From the NCBI GenBank assembly GCA_963761115.1, contig CAVXFS010000005.1, positions 992,001 to 1,056,000 of the forward strand: a DNA stretch of 64,000 nucleotides, given 5' to 3'. Of the stretch, positions 26,540 through 35,143 are shown piece after piece. Both the position numbers and the translations under genes were made by a program. Origin of the DNA: CAVXFS01 sp963761115. GTDB taxonomy: Bacteria; Pseudomonadota; Gammaproteobacteria; Burkholderiales; Gallionellaceae. Positions within the stretch are counted from its first letter, which is position 1. Each line of letters begins with the position of its first letter. The notes under the pieces were generated by a model that saw only the letters and a list, made by a program, of their open reading frames with translations, was not told where the DNA came from and did not search any database.

Positions 26540-28117
26540 TCAATTTTTCATCGACAGGGCATGGTTGATCACATGGCGTCCCATGTGACGATCCGACTTT
26601 GCAATGTGGCCGCTGAACCAGTCAAAGAATAACAGCTGGCTGCGAAACGCGAAGTAGGGTAATTCGCAATCCTGCTGGTGCAGTTCCTCCTTGAGAGCAG
26701 TGAGGTTTTCTATGAACCGGTCATGCTCTTTCATATGGATGTCGAGGAATGGATAATCGTTGCGGTGCATCAGTTCCGTTTCTGAACTCAAACTTTCCTT
26801 GTTGCTGCTTTCAATCAACGAAAATATCTCGCGCATGGTATCGATGGTGCCGGCCGTTGTTGCTGAAATGAGAGAATTGACCAGGTCGAACAGGCGCTTG
26901 TGGGAACGGTCTATGGCTTCGATCCCGGTCTGGTACTCGGCATGCCATTCCATGTGCGTGTTCAATTCTCCGGTACAGGCGTGCTGGCCGGTCTTGATGA
27001 ATTCATGGCAACGGTCCAGATAGATCTGGGCAGGAATATCCTGCGGCGTAGAATTGATGCAATCGTCAAGCAACTCGATCGCGCGCGGAATATCTCCAAG
27101 GTGGTAATACGCAATGGCTTGCTCGAATCTTGTCTTGGTAGCGCGCTTGCCATCCCTGATCTTGACCGGGTCGTTGTCAAATACTTCATATATCGACAAG
27201 GGTTGGGTTTTCCCCTTCACCCGGATGCGGTCCAGGAATCGAATGTCGTATCGGGATGGGTTGGACAGGTCATACAGGGTGTTCTGGCTGATCAGCAGCG
27301 GCGACTGGTAGGTTTTAGTGGCTTCTTCGATGCGCGCAGTCAGGTTGACGGCATCCCCGATCACGGTGCTTTCCATGCGGTCGTTGCCGCCTATCGTTCC
27401 TATCATGACGTAGCCGGTGTTGAGCCCGAACCCGATACCAATCGGCGCATAGCCGGCATTGGCGCGACCGGTATTATATTTGTCCAGTTTGTCCAGCATT
27501 TCCAGCGCGCCGTACAGTGCATCGTCTGCGCCGCGAGTGAACAGGGCCAGGATGGTGTCGCCGACGTATTTATCGATGATGCCGTGGTGACCGCCGATAA
27601 CCGGCTGCATGATGCTCAGGTAGGAATTGAGGAAGTTGAAATTCTCCTGCGGTGTCATGGATTCGGACAGGGAGGTGAAATTCCGGATATCCGAAAACAT
27701 GATCGTCAGCTTGCGTTCGATCTGGTCACCCAGCTTGACGTCATTGATGTTGTCGCGGTCGAGCAGCTTGAGCAACTGACGCGGGATCAGCCGTCCGAAG
27801 GATTCTTCGGTTTGCTGCAGCAAGGAAAGCGTTTGCTGGTAATCTGCGGTGGTCTTGTTGCTGAGCAGCTTCTCCTGTTCCAGTTTGTCCTTCAACGACT
27901 TGACCTGCGCCGTGCGCCGCATCAGCACCCATTCGGTGCGCGATGCCCTGGTGGCCATGGCCAGTATCGACGCGATCAGGATGCCGGTCAAAAAGGTGAC
28001 CCACTGCAAACCCAGTTCGGTAAAGTAGATCGCAAACACCAGCAGGCCCACGACAAGGATCACCGCCATCGCAGTGATATAGGGCCGGACTCCACGAAAA
28101 AACTTGCGCGTACTCAT
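26540..28117 (-). CDS. Membrane class III cyclase with C-terminal hemerythrin-like domain
   Basis: 525 residues. Two TM helices (about 14-36, 38-57), a coiled-coil linker, then a class III adenylate/guanylate cyclase (about 128-325) with complete motifs: MFSDIRNFTSLSE, DKYVGDTILALF (Lys and second Asp kept) and STVIGDAVNLTARIEE. A short helical TPR-like section follows and then a hemerythrin-like bundle (about 390-520): IDRSHKRL, SSETELM, HMKEHDRF, HIAKSD. Bacteriohemerythrins bind a di-iron site that senses O2. Here the usual HFxxE motif reads SLSSE, so one His ligand is replaced by Ser while the others seem kept. Likely an O2- or redox-tuned cyclase; output nucleotide is probably cAMP. Confidence 0.9.
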   Translation of the reverse strand: MSTRKFFRGVRPYITAMAVILVVGLLVFAIYFTELGLQWVTFLTGILIASILAMATRASRTEWVLMRRTAQVKSLKDKLEQEKLLSNKTTADYQQTLSLLQQTEESFGRLIPRQLLKLLDRDNINDVKLGDQIERKLTIMFSDIRNFTSLSESMTPQENFNFLNSYLSIMQPVIGGHHGIIDKYVGDTILALFTRGADDALYGALEMLDKLDKYNTGRANAGYAPIGIGFGLNTGYVMIGTIGGNDRMESTVIGDAVNLTARIEEATKTYQSPLLISQNTLYDLSNPSRYDIRFLDRIRVKGKTQPLSIYEVFDNDPVKIRDGKRATKTRFEQAIAYYHLGDIPRAIELLDDCINSTPQDIPAQIYLDRCHEFIKTGQHACTGELNTHMEWHAEYQTGIEAIDRSHKRLFDLVNSLISATTAGTIDTMREIFSLIESSNKESLSSETELMHRNDYPFLDIHMKEHDRFIENLTALKEELHQQDCELPYFAFRSQLLFFDWFSGHIAKSDRHMGRHVINHALSMKN

Positions 28118-28190
28118 CTCTCGCCTTTTGATCTCAACCGGCTTTGTCCGGTTTCAACCTGCATTATGTATCAATTGCAAATCTAATATA

Positions 28191-28862
28191 TCAGGAGCCA
28201 GTCATTTCTGCTTTGTCCAGATACGCCAATACCTGCGCCGGGTGACTGACACTGCCTTGCGCGGGCCATCCGGACACTTCCCCGGGTGAGCCGATATAAC
28301 CGTAGCTGGCGACAATTCCGGCCATGCCTGCAGCTTCCGCTGCCTGCATGTCGCGCAGGTCGTCGCCCAGGTAGATGCATGCTTGCGCAGGAACCTTCAT
28401 GCTGCTGGCCGCGTGCAGCAAGGGCTGGGGATGGGGTTTGGCCTGCGCGCAAGTGTCGCCGCTGACCATGCAGGCGGCGCGCGCTGCGCAGCCAAGCGCC
28501 TGCATCAGCGGGACAGTGAACCGGTGCGGTTTATTGGTGACGATACCCCACGGCAGGCGGCGGCGTTCCAGTTCGTCGAGCAGTTCGGCCATGCCGGGAA
28601 ACAATTCGGTATGCTCGCAGATGTGGGCCTCATAGTAGGCGAGGAACTCGGCGCGCAAGGTATTGAACTCGGGTGCCTCAGGACCGATGCCGAAACCCGC
28701 CTTGAGCAAGCCGATGGAACCATGCGAGGCTTGCGGTCGAATCACTTCCAGCGGCAGCGCTGTCAACTGGTGCTGCAAGCGCACATGATTGAGCGCAGCG
28801 CCCAGATCCGGCGCGGTATCTGCAAAGGTGCCGTCCAGGTCAAACAGAACGGCCTTAATCAC
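28191..28862 (-). CDS. gph: Phosphoglycolate phosphatase (HAD family)
   Basis: 223 residues. HAD motif I FDLDGTFADTAPDL, motif II-like IVTNKPHRF, motif III Lys in AQAKPHPQPLL, and motif IV IYLGDDLRDMQAAEAAGM. Removes phosphate from 2-phosphoglycolate made during DNA repair or oxygenase reactions. It overlaps ubiG by eight bases on the same strand; ubiG-gph is a frequent pair in proteobacteria. Confidence 0.92.
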   Translation of the reverse strand: MIKAVLFDLDGTFADTAPDLGAALNHVRLQHQLTALPLEVIRPQASHGSIGLLKAGFGIGPEAPEFNTLRAEFLAYYEAHICEHTELFPGMAELLDELERRRLPWGIVTNKPHRFTVPLMQALGCAARAACMVSGDTCAQAKPHPQPLLHAASSMKVPAQACIYLGDDLRDMQAAEAAGMAGIVASYGYIGSPGEVSGWPAQGSVSHPAQVLAYLDKAEMTGS

Positions 28863-29562
28863 GACGGCATGCGAGCAGGTAATTGACGCCGCTGTCGCGG
28901 CCCAGCGAATAGACCTTGCTGATCGGGTTATAACTCATGCCGGTGATATCGGTGACGTTCAGGCTTGCGTTGCGGCAGAATTGCGCCAGTTCGGATGGCT
29001 TGATGAACCTGGCGTAATCGTGCGTGCCACGCGGCAACAGCTTGAGCAGGTATTCCGCGCCGATCACGGCGAACAGATAGGATCTCGGGTTGCGGTTGAG
29101 GGTGGAGAAGAACACGTGGCCACCCGGTTTCACCAGTTGCGCGCAGGCGCGCACGATGCTGGACGGGTCGGGCACATGCTCCAGCATTTCCATGCAGGTG
29201 ACGACATCGTAGCGTCCGGGTTCCTCGGCGGCCAGGCTTTCCACCGCGATATTGCGGTAGTTGACCTGTCTGCCGCTTTCCAGCAGATGCAGCTTTGCCA
29301 CCTGCAACGGCTTGTCGCCGAGGTCTATGCCGGTGACATCGGCGCCCGCTGCAGCCATGCTTTCAGACAGGATGCCGCCGCCGCAGCCGACATCCAGCAC
29401 GGTCTTGCCGGACAGAGGCGCGATGCGATCGATGTAATCCAGCCGCAGCGGATTGATATCGTGCAGCGGCTTGAATTCGCTGTTGGGATCCCACCAGCGG
29501 TGGGCCAGTTGGCTGAATTTTTCCAGTTCTGCCGGGTCGGCATTGGTCGTAGTGGTATGCAT
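28855..29562 (-). CDS. ubiG: Ubiquinone biosynthesis O-methyltransferase
   Basis: 235-residue SAM-dependent methyltransferase carrying out both O-methylations of ubiquinone synthesis. It shows WWDPNSEFKPLHDINPLRLDY, near-diagnostic of UbiG (given here as 20 or fewer residues: WWDPNSEFKPLHDINPLR), SAM motif LDVGCGGGILSESMA, and CMEMLEHVPDP. Start ATG gives a normal length. First gene of the ubiG-gph unit. Confidence 0.95.
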   Translation of the reverse strand: MHTTTTNADPAELEKFSQLAHRWWDPNSEFKPLHDINPLRLDYIDRIAPLSGKTVLDVGCGGGILSESMAAAGADVTGIDLGDKPLQVAKLHLLESGRQVNYRNIAVESLAAEEPGRYDVVTCMEMLEHVPDPSSIVRACAQLVKPGGHVFFSTLNRNPRSYLFAVIGAEYLLKLLPRGTHDYARFIKPSELAQFCRNASLNVTDITGMSYNPISKVYSLGRDSGVNYLLACRRD

Positions 29563-29643
29563 GAATGGAATATAGCAAAACGCGGATTGAGCCGCCAGTT
29601 ATTGCGCCGCACATTTATGTGATGGTCGAAAAACTGCAAACTC

Positions 29644-29718
29644 GCAGGCTGGCGCTGAGCAACGCGAAGCCCGGCATGCTGAGCCTGGAATCCGGGTTCG
29701 TGCCTCACCCCAGCCTGC
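29644..29718. repeat. Imperfect palindromic repeat (GGTTGGG family)
   Basis: GCAGGCTGG ... GAAGCCCGG (29644-29674) is complementary, with mismatches, to CCGGGTTCGTGCCTCA ... AGCCTGC (29692-29718). It is a diverged relative of the near-perfect element at 59525-59600. It sits in the gap between ubiG and the glycerate kinase gene. Confidence 0.6.
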
Positions 29719-29757
29719 GCTGTGTCGATCAGTTTGATGCTTGATTCATGATTGACG

Positions 29758-31119
29758 CTATTTATCCAGCAGCACGATCTGTATATCCATCACGTTGGTG
29801 CCCGTTGGCCCGGTCTTGAAATGGCTGCGCATGCCCAGGGCGGCATCGAGCCGCGCAAAGAATGTGCAGGAGTCGTTTTGTTGCAGATGGCTCCACGGGT
29901 CGATTCCCGCCTGCCGCGACTGCTTCGCTGTCGTGCCATCAACCATCGCGCCCGCTGCATCGGTCAGGCCATCGCTGCCATCGGTGCCGGCTGACAGCAG
30001 CGACACGCCTTGTGCTCCTTCGATCTCCAGGGCAAAGGCCAGGGCGAACTCCTGGTTCCTGCCGCCTTTTCCGCTACCGTGCACGGCGACCGTGGTTTCG
30101 CCGCCGCAGAGCAGGCACCGCCGCTCGCCTGGCTGCATCGCGGCCAGTTCTTCGCGCGCGGCCTGAGCGAGCAACCTGGCCGCCTCACGCGCCTCGCCCT
30201 GAAGCCTGGCTGAAACAACCCTGGCGGCATAGCCGCTGCGACTGGCTGTTTCGACTGCTGCGGCGAGTGCCTGCTGGATGCCTGCGATGACCACGTTGCG
30301 GGTTCCTGACAGACAGGGATCATCTTCCCTGACGGTTTCCGGCACCCGTGCTTCGCAGCCCCGGCGCAAATATTCCACGACGCGCGACGGCAATTTTTCC
30401 CGCAGGCCATATTGCGCCACTACTGCCCACGCCTCGCCAAAGGTCGAATGATCCGGTGCGGTCGGCCCGGATGCGATCACGTCGAGCGGGTCGTCGATCA
30501 CATCGGAAATGATCAGTGTCAGCATATGCGCGGGGTGAGCTGTCTGCGCCAGTCGTCCGCCCTTCACCGACGAGATATGCTTGCGTACACTATTCAGTTC
30601 GCTGATGGAGGCGCCTGCATCCAGCAGCAGCCGGGTGGTGTCCTGTTTGTCCAGCAGGCTGATGCCGTCTGCGGGGGAGGCCAGCAGCGCCGAGGCGCCG
30701 CCGGAAAGCAGGCAGATGACCAGCGATTTTTCATCGGCGTCACGCGCCATCTGCAAGATGCGCTGCGTGCCCGCGACGCCGGCTTCGTCGGGCACCGGGT
30801 GGGCTGCCTCCACCTGCTCGATGCTGGACAACGGCGCCGTGTGGCCATGCTTGACCACGATCAGGCCTGCGGCGATGTGCCTATCCAGCAACGATTCGAT
30901 CGCCAGCGCCATGCGCGCGGTGGCCTTGCCTGCACCGACCACGATGATGCGATCATATGCGTCGAGACGGTAGTGTGCATCGGCAACCAGCAATTGCCGG
31001 TGCTCGATTCGTACTGCCTTGAGTACTGCGTGATATGCGTCGACCGCCGCCACGGCTGCCTTGAAAATGGCCGCCAGCTGTTGCCGCTGTGACGGCTCAG
31101 CGATGCGCTGGTCAGGCAC
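29758..31119 (-). CDS. Glycerate 2-kinase (GckA/MOFRL family)
   Basis: 453 residues. Type II glycerate kinase that phosphorylates glycerate at C2: GAGKATARMALAIE near residue 65, ICLLSGGASALLASP, ELNSVRKHISSVKGGRLA, and the C-terminal MOFRL block with LLCGGETTVAVHGSGKGGRN, NQEFALAFALEIEG and SAGTDGSDG. Links glycerate from the glyoxylate or serine route to glycolysis. Downstream of it on the same strand lies the ubiG-gph pair after a repeat, and gph makes glycolate, but a shared pathway is only a suggestion. Confidence 0.9.
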   Translation of the reverse strand: MPDQRIAEPSQRQQLAAIFKAAVAAVDAYHAVLKAVRIEHRQLLVADAHYRLDAYDRIIVVGAGKATARMALAIESLLDRHIAAGLIVVKHGHTAPLSSIEQVEAAHPVPDEAGVAGTQRILQMARDADEKSLVICLLSGGASALLASPADGISLLDKQDTTRLLLDAGASISELNSVRKHISSVKGGRLAQTAHPAHMLTLIISDVIDDPLDVIASGPTAPDHSTFGEAWAVVAQYGLREKLPSRVVEYLRRGCEARVPETVREDDPCLSGTRNVVIAGIQQALAAAVETASRSGYAARVVSARLQGEAREAARLLAQAAREELAAMQPGERRCLLCGGETTVAVHGSGKGGRNQEFALAFALEIEGAQGVSLLSAGTDGSDGLTDAAGAMVDGTTAKQSRQAGIDPWSHLQQNDSCTFFARLDAALGMRSHFKTGPTGTNVMDIQIVLLDK

Positions 31120-31215
31120 CGGCGCCGGCCATCACCGCATGCACTGATCGCTGTCTTGTTGTATCGATGCCGTGCACAGCGTTGCAGACAATGGCGAGCC
31201 AGTCATTCAGTTCCA

Positions 31216-31611
31216 TCATGAGGGCATCAGCCTGGCGGCATTGGATTTGAACACCATGAACAGCATCAACAATGCGCCGACCAGGATAGTGGCGGATGAG
31301 ATCCCAAGCACAGGACCGATCTGTTCCTCGGGAACTACATTGCCGTAGAGCAGCAGCAGACCGGCAAACGTGACCAGGGCGCCGGCCTGGTGCAGGATGA
31401 ATTGAACCCTGGCAATCGTTTGCCCAGGTTGTGTCAGCCACAGTTTGTGGATGATGCCGTAGCCCAGCGAAAGCGCGAACCCGATCAGGTTGATATGGGC
31501 ATGTGTCGGGTGCTGGCTGTGATCTTTCGACGCTGCCATGTAGATACCCAGGCACATGCCGAATACCAGGTAACAAAGTGCCCACAGCAGATATTTCCTG
31601 TCATAACTCAC
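31216..31611 (-). CDS. Small four-helix membrane protein, possible haem-copper-oxidase-like fold
   Basis: 131 residues with four TM helices (LLWALCYLVFGMCLGIYMA; HINLIGFALSLGYGIIH; ALVTFAGLLLLYG; ATILVGALLMLFMVF). Conserved-looking polar residues sit at helix ends: HPTHAHINLIGF and IIHKLW, a pattern seen in small proteins distantly like cytochrome c oxidase subunit I. Such histidines could bind haem or metal, but no experimental role is known to me. It stands alone with 96 bases to the glycerate kinase gene. Confidence 0.7.
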   Translation of the reverse strand: MSYDRKYLLWALCYLVFGMCLGIYMAASKDHSQHPTHAHINLIGFALSLGYGIIHKLWLTQPGQTIARVQFILHQAGALVTFAGLLLLYGNVVPEEQIGPVLGISSATILVGALLMLFMVFKSNAARLMPS

Positions 31612-31720
31612 GATATTCCTCCCCAGGTTGGTAAAGCATCGCTTGCCGAAAAGTCAAAATATTGCAGGGAGGGATTTCAGCTATTCCGAGTGGCCTTGTC
31701 AAGATTTTTCTGCGAGATCC

Positions 31721-31854
31721 ATGGGGTCAGTTTCGATTGATCCTGAGCGCTTCTGATTTTCTATTTACGCCGTTGGCCATTGGTTCGAACCGCTTGTGCA
31801 ATGGCGCCTGTTATGGGGTGTTGGAGCCGGTCATAAATATCAATCTGACTCCAT
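31721..31854. mobile_element. Small MITE-like element with terminal inverted repeats
   Basis: ATGGGGTCAG(TTTCG)ATTGAT (31721-31741) and ATATCAATCTGACTCCAT (31837-31854) are inverted copies apart from a five-base gap and one mismatch. The 134-bp interior has no gene. It resembles a non-autonomous element; no transposase is present in the window. Confidence 0.35.
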
Positions 31855-31887
31855 AGATTCTCCGGACACGATATGCGCTACCTAGCG

Positions 31888-32016
31888 TTAAGGGTAACCT
31901 GCTGCGCCACCCCAACCTTGCCGCGTCAGCGCCGCCAACGTTTCCGCAGTCAGGTCAACCGGCTTGTCGGGAATTTCCTCTTTTGCCAATAAGTGAATAG
32001 GTGAGGAGCGTCCTCT
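31888..32016 (-). pseudogene. Unrecognised 3' gene remnant
   Basis: A 42-codon open stretch on the minus strand ending in TAA (31888-31890) reads like a genuine protein tail (HLLAKEEIPDKPVDLTAE, then TRQGWGGAAGYP). It begins after an in-frame stop and has no start codon. It lies between the diguanylate cyclase gene and the MITE-like element; the family is not recognised. The rest of the 474-base gap from 31612 to 32085 shows only the MITE-like element. Confidence 0.3.
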
Positions 32017-32085
32017 TTAACACAAGTTCTCTTGCGCTACATGAATACCACGCCTGTCTGATTTTATCAGGCATCGGTTGACATA

Positions 32086-33561
32086 TCATGCTCCTTGCTC
32101 GGCTATAAACTCAACCCGGTTTCTTCCATTTTTTTTCGCCTGGTACAAGGCCTTATCAGCTATTTCAATCAGATTTCGCGGAAAAGTTTCCTTGGCCGGA
32201 ATTAATAATGCGACCCCCAAGCTCAGCGTTACGTGATCCGAAATCTCTGAAGCGGCATTGGGAATATTTTGTGACTCAATATTAGCCCTTATCTTCTCGG
32301 CGATTCGTATTGCGGACGTTTCCGATGTGCCAGGAAGAATCGCTGCGAACTCTTCACCACCATACCGTACAACAAAATCCGATGTGCGTTCGAGGGAATG
32401 CGTAAGTGTCTGTGCAACTTTTTTGAGACATTCGTCGCCGGTTGGATGGCCATAGAAATCATTGAATCCTTTAAAGTGGTCAATGTCCATCATAATCAGA
32501 CCAACAGGTTCTCCAGTACGCTGTGCACGCCGCCACTCCTTGTTGATAACATCATCAAATTGCCGCCGATTGGGAATTTCCGTCAATGCGTCAATCCCTG
32601 CAAGACGTTCCGCATTTCGAACGTCCTTTTCTTTCGCTTCGGTCAGGGTCATGAGCCACAAACTGGAAAATTGATAGCCCAGCACTGCGACGACAATCAC
32701 GGTTAAACACAGGATCCAGTAGACCGCCTGGCTGGAGTGCAAGGTGATGGCAAAGGCTTTGGTTATGGCGTTGTAATCTTTTGTGCTTATGGCCTCATGG
32801 TAGAGCTTCCGGGTGAGATTGAAGGCCAGGAAGGTAAAAAGAAAAACACTGCCGATGATGACGCTCGATAGGGCGAGAATTTTGGCCCTGGACAATTCGC
32901 GCGGTTGCGGAATCCAGATCTTGTCGCGTTTCCACGATTCGACGGTCGGAACGATGGCCAGGAGGATGGGGCCGACGATAAAGACCTTCTGGATGAACCC
33001 GCCCAACCACCAGCCTTGCCAGAGCGAGAAAACATCCAGGGTATCCAGTTTGTAGGTGTAGCTCCAGATAAATATCCCGGCAGAGGAGGCGATGGAACTG
33101 AAAAAACTTACGAGAACGAAAAACAGGATGGCCCCGTAATCTCGTAAAGAGATCTGGATCGGCAAGGCACGATAGACAATGGCAAATATCCCAAGGCCAA
33201 CTGGGTTGGCAAAGGCAAAGAGCAAGGCCCATTTGGTGGGCATGCCGACATGGAGCGACAGAATCAGGGTGGAGAGATAGGCCGGGATGGCCCCCCACAC
33301 ATATCCGAAGAGCATGACCAGGATCAAACATATCGGCAACGGCGGGTAGAGGGAAAGTGTGTTGTCCAAACCTCCCAGAGTTATGGGGAGGCTGTACCAT
33401 TTGTATTGAACTGATGCCAGACCCAGGAAGATGCAGACGACGCAGGTGGTGAGCCAGGCAACGAAGAGGCCGATCTTTTCTCCCGACTTTCCCTGTTTGA
33501 GGAGCAGAGAAAAATCGATCGGGCGATAGACCCCGATGGCATTAAGGGAGAGAGTGAACAA
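32086..33561 (-). CDS. Membrane diguanylate cyclase (MASE1-like sensor + GGDEF)
   Basis: 491 residues: eight or more TM helices of MASE1 type (residues about 30-320), then a GGDEF domain with VVRYGGEEFAAILPG and RTSD placed five residues upstream, an intact RxxD inhibition site. Makes c-di-GMP. The start is uncertain: the frame opens at TTG 33561 with no ATG nearby and no good ribosome site. The gene is more AT-rich than the core genes and lies just beyond the last attC site of the cassette array, so its start region may have been altered by recombination there. Confidence 0.88.
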   Translation of the reverse strand: MFTLSLNAIGVYRPIDFSLLLKQGKSGEKIGLFVAWLTTCVVCIFLGLASVQYKWYSLPITLGGLDNTLSLYPPLPICLILVMLFGYVWGAIPAYLSTLILSLHVGMPTKWALLFAFANPVGLGIFAIVYRALPIQISLRDYGAILFFVLVSFFSSIASSAGIFIWSYTYKLDTLDVFSLWQGWWLGGFIQKVFIVGPILLAIVPTVESWKRDKIWIPQPRELSRAKILALSSVIIGSVFLFTFLAFNLTRKLYHEAISTKDYNAITKAFAITLHSSQAVYWILCLTVIVVAVLGYQFSSLWLMTLTEAKEKDVRNAERLAGIDALTEIPNRRQFDDVINKEWRRAQRTGEPVGLIMMDIDHFKGFNDFYGHPTGDECLKKVAQTLTHSLERTSDFVVRYGGEEFAAILPGTSETSAIRIAEKIRANIESQNIPNAASEISDHVTLSLGVALLIPAKETFPRNLIEIADKALYQAKKNGRNRVEFIAEQGA

Positions 33562-33628
33562 TTTAAAAACTCAACTTTCGTAAACCAGGTAACTGCCAAA
33601 TATGTTGCAATGTATTAATCATTTCTAC

Positions 33629-33691
33629 TTTTAACGTGGAGCTAAGGGGCGCGCCGCTTTTGGCGCGTCCCGCTTGAGCGAAGGGTTAGGT
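33629..33691 (-). repeat. attC site 1
   Basis: Boundaries TTTTAAC (33629-33635) and GTTAGGT (33685-33691). Stem GGGGCGCGCC with GGCGCGTCCC around GCTTTT. The brnA-type gene stops inside it (TAG at 33644-33642). Confidence 0.85.
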
Positions 33692-33983
33692 CTTGGGCGT
33701 CAACATAAGAATCAAGAAGCCGACGAATCATGCGCTGATACTGGGTGTGATGTTTGGAAGCCTCAGTCTTGAAAAATTCGATACTCTTTTTGCTCAGGGC
33801 CAGAGTGACCTTTACACCTTCCTCACGAAAAGCCAACTCGCTGGGAGAGGGAAGAAAGTCTGTAACTACCTGGGTCTTGCCAAGGGGTTCATCCGTGTAT
33901 TTTATTTTAGTTGCGGCATAACGCTGGCCTGCGCCAGCATTAGCCTTCTCTGAAACTCCACTACGTTGCGTTTTCGCGCTCAT
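33642..33983 (-). CDS. BrnA-type antitoxin of cassette 1
   Basis: 113 residues. The C-terminal half has the BrnA/ribbon-helix-helix pattern (FREEGVKVTLALSKKSIEFF then YQRMIRRLLDSYV). It starts at ATG 33983, overlapping the BrnT-type gene by 23 bases, as usual in brnT-brnA pairs. BrnA neutralises BrnT and represses the pair. An upstream extension of the frame lies in brnT and is not used. The last residues (TRQKRRAP) are encoded by the attC site itself. Confidence 0.8.
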   Translation of the reverse strand: MSAKTQRSGVSEKANAGAGQRYAATKIKYTDEPLGKTQVVTDFLPSPSELAFREEGVKVTLALSKKSIEFFKTEASKHHTQYQRMIRRLLDSYVDAQDLTLRSSGTRQKRRAP

Positions 33984-34251
33984 AAATTGCCTTTCCTTTG
34001 CGCCAATAGCCAGCGCCGATAATTCGAATAACAGAGGCACGATATGTAAATCGCACCGTAAGAACACCGCCATCAACCTCCCCGAAGCAATAGAACCGTT
34101 CTTCGGTCTGACTGTGCGTGGTGTCCGTGGCAATCACGCGCTTTGGATCGGCGAAAGCATACTGGGCGCGGGAAAATGAAACGCCGTGTTTCTGCTGATT
34201 TTCGGCATCCTTATCGGTGTCCCAATCAAAACGAGTACTTGCCATAGGCAA
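33961..34251 (-). CDS. BrnT-type toxin of cassette 1
   Basis: 96 residues with the BrnT ribonuclease pattern: FDWDTDKDAENQQKHGVSF, RVIATDTTHSQTEERF, then VRFTYRASVIRIIGAGYW. BrnT is a RelE-like RNase. First gene of the cassette, followed by its antitoxin with overlap. A complete pair in a cassette can stabilise the array by post-segregational killing (known for large integrons). Confidence 0.85.
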   Translation of the reverse strand: MPMASTRFDWDTDKDAENQQKHGVSFSRAQYAFADPKRVIATDTTHSQTEERFYCFGEVDGGVLTVRFTYRASVIRIIGAGYWRKGKAIYERENAT

Positions 34252-34296
34252 AGACTAACACTAAGCCATATAAAAAGCCATACGTTGGTATGGTGA

Positions 34297-34398
34297 CCCT
34301 AACGCCGCAGTTCAGCCGCGCCGGAGTGCCACAAGGGCACGGAGGGAGCCCCGAAGCGCGCAGCGATTTGTGGCGTCGGTTGCAACTGCTTGTTAGGT
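34297..34398 (-). repeat. attC site 2
   Basis: Boundaries CCCTAAC (34297-34303) and GTTAGGT (34392-34398). The longest site here (102 bp), with a different stem-loop from the others. Confidence 0.8.
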
Positions 34399-34785
34399 TG
34401 CATCTTTCAAGAACGTCTCAGCGGGCGTCCCCTGGTGGAAAAGCAGGCGCCAGCCAGTCTGCGTAAGTTGCCATAGCGAGGACCGATTCGTGTGGTGATC
34501 GAGCTTGCCCTCCGGGGTGACGTGCGCGGACTTGTAGGTCAGCAGGGCCAACAAGTCAGATAGCGGAACCACGCGGAAGTCTTGCGCCCACACTTCATAA
34601 GCTTGGGGTTGGTCAGTGAATTCGGCGAGCACCTCGGCTCTCTCATAGATGTGACCGGATCGTCCAAATTCGCGAAATTCAGGATGAAGAAGCCGATCGA
34701 GCTCATCGCGATTGCTCCTCACCTCCGGCCGATGAAGCGCCACCTCAAGCGACTGCAGCGTTTCCAGCAACAGCACGCCTTCCAT
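34393..34785 (-). CDS. NTF2-like (DUF4440-type) protein of cassette 2
   Basis: 130 residues of the SnoaL/NTF2 fold: RSNRDELDRLLHPEFREFGR, EVWAQDFRVVPLSDLLALL, HTNRSSLWQLTQTGWRLLFH. Such proteins are small cone-shaped binders or enzymes; the ligand is unknown. The stop lies inside attC 2 (TAA at 34395-34393). Start ATG sits a few bases inside attC 3's boundary, so the cassette holds this gene only. Confidence 0.8.
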   Translation of the reverse strand: MEGVLLLETLQSLEVALHRPEVRSNRDELDRLLHPEFREFGRSGHIYERAEVLAEFTDQPQAYEVWAQDFRVVPLSDLLALLTYKSAHVTPEGKLDHHTNRSSLWQLTQTGWRLLFHQGTPAETFLKDAT

Positions 34786-34789
34786 TGCA

Positions 34790-34852
34790 ACCTAACGTGG
34801 AGTTGAGGTGCTGTGCTGCTTTAGCGCAGTCACCTCGAACGTAGGGTTAGGC
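34790..34852 (-). repeat. attC site 3
   Basis: Boundaries ACCTAAC (34790-34796) and GTTAGGC (34846-34852), with stem GAGGTG..CTGTGCTG / CAGTCACCTC. Of the same type as attC 1 at its left end (TAACGTGGAG). Confidence 0.85.
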
Positions 34853-35143
34853 CCTTGCTCGCCAAATGGCAGGGGCTCTACTGCCATGAAATACTGCGAG
34901 GACAATGATGCGATGTTTTTCTGCGCGAAAATAAACGCTGTACGGGAAGCGATTTGCAACGATGCGCCGAACGTCCTCGCGAATAATGGCAAACTGTAGA
35001 GGGTGATTAGATGCCAGCGATACACAACGGTCAATCTCAGCCATGAACTCAAGAGCAAGACCAACTCGCTTGGTTTCATACCACGCACTTGCTTCGATGA
35101 ACTCTGCACTGGCGGCACGATGAAAAGTAACGGGCAGACTCAT
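34847..35143 (-). CDS. RelE/ParE-type toxin of cassette 3
   Basis: 98 residues with the ParE toxin pattern: FHRAASAEFIEASAWYETKR, LEFMAEIDRCVSLASNHP, RRIVANRFPYSVYFRAEKHR, IIVLAVFHGSRAP. These toxins cut mRNA or poison gyrase. The start overlaps the antitoxin stop by four bases; the stop lies in attC 3. Confidence 0.88.
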   Translation of the reverse strand: MSLPVTFHRAASAEFIEASAWYETKRVGLALEFMAEIDRCVSLASNHPLQFAIIREDVRRIVANRFPYSVYFRAEKHRIIVLAVFHGSRAPAIWRARA

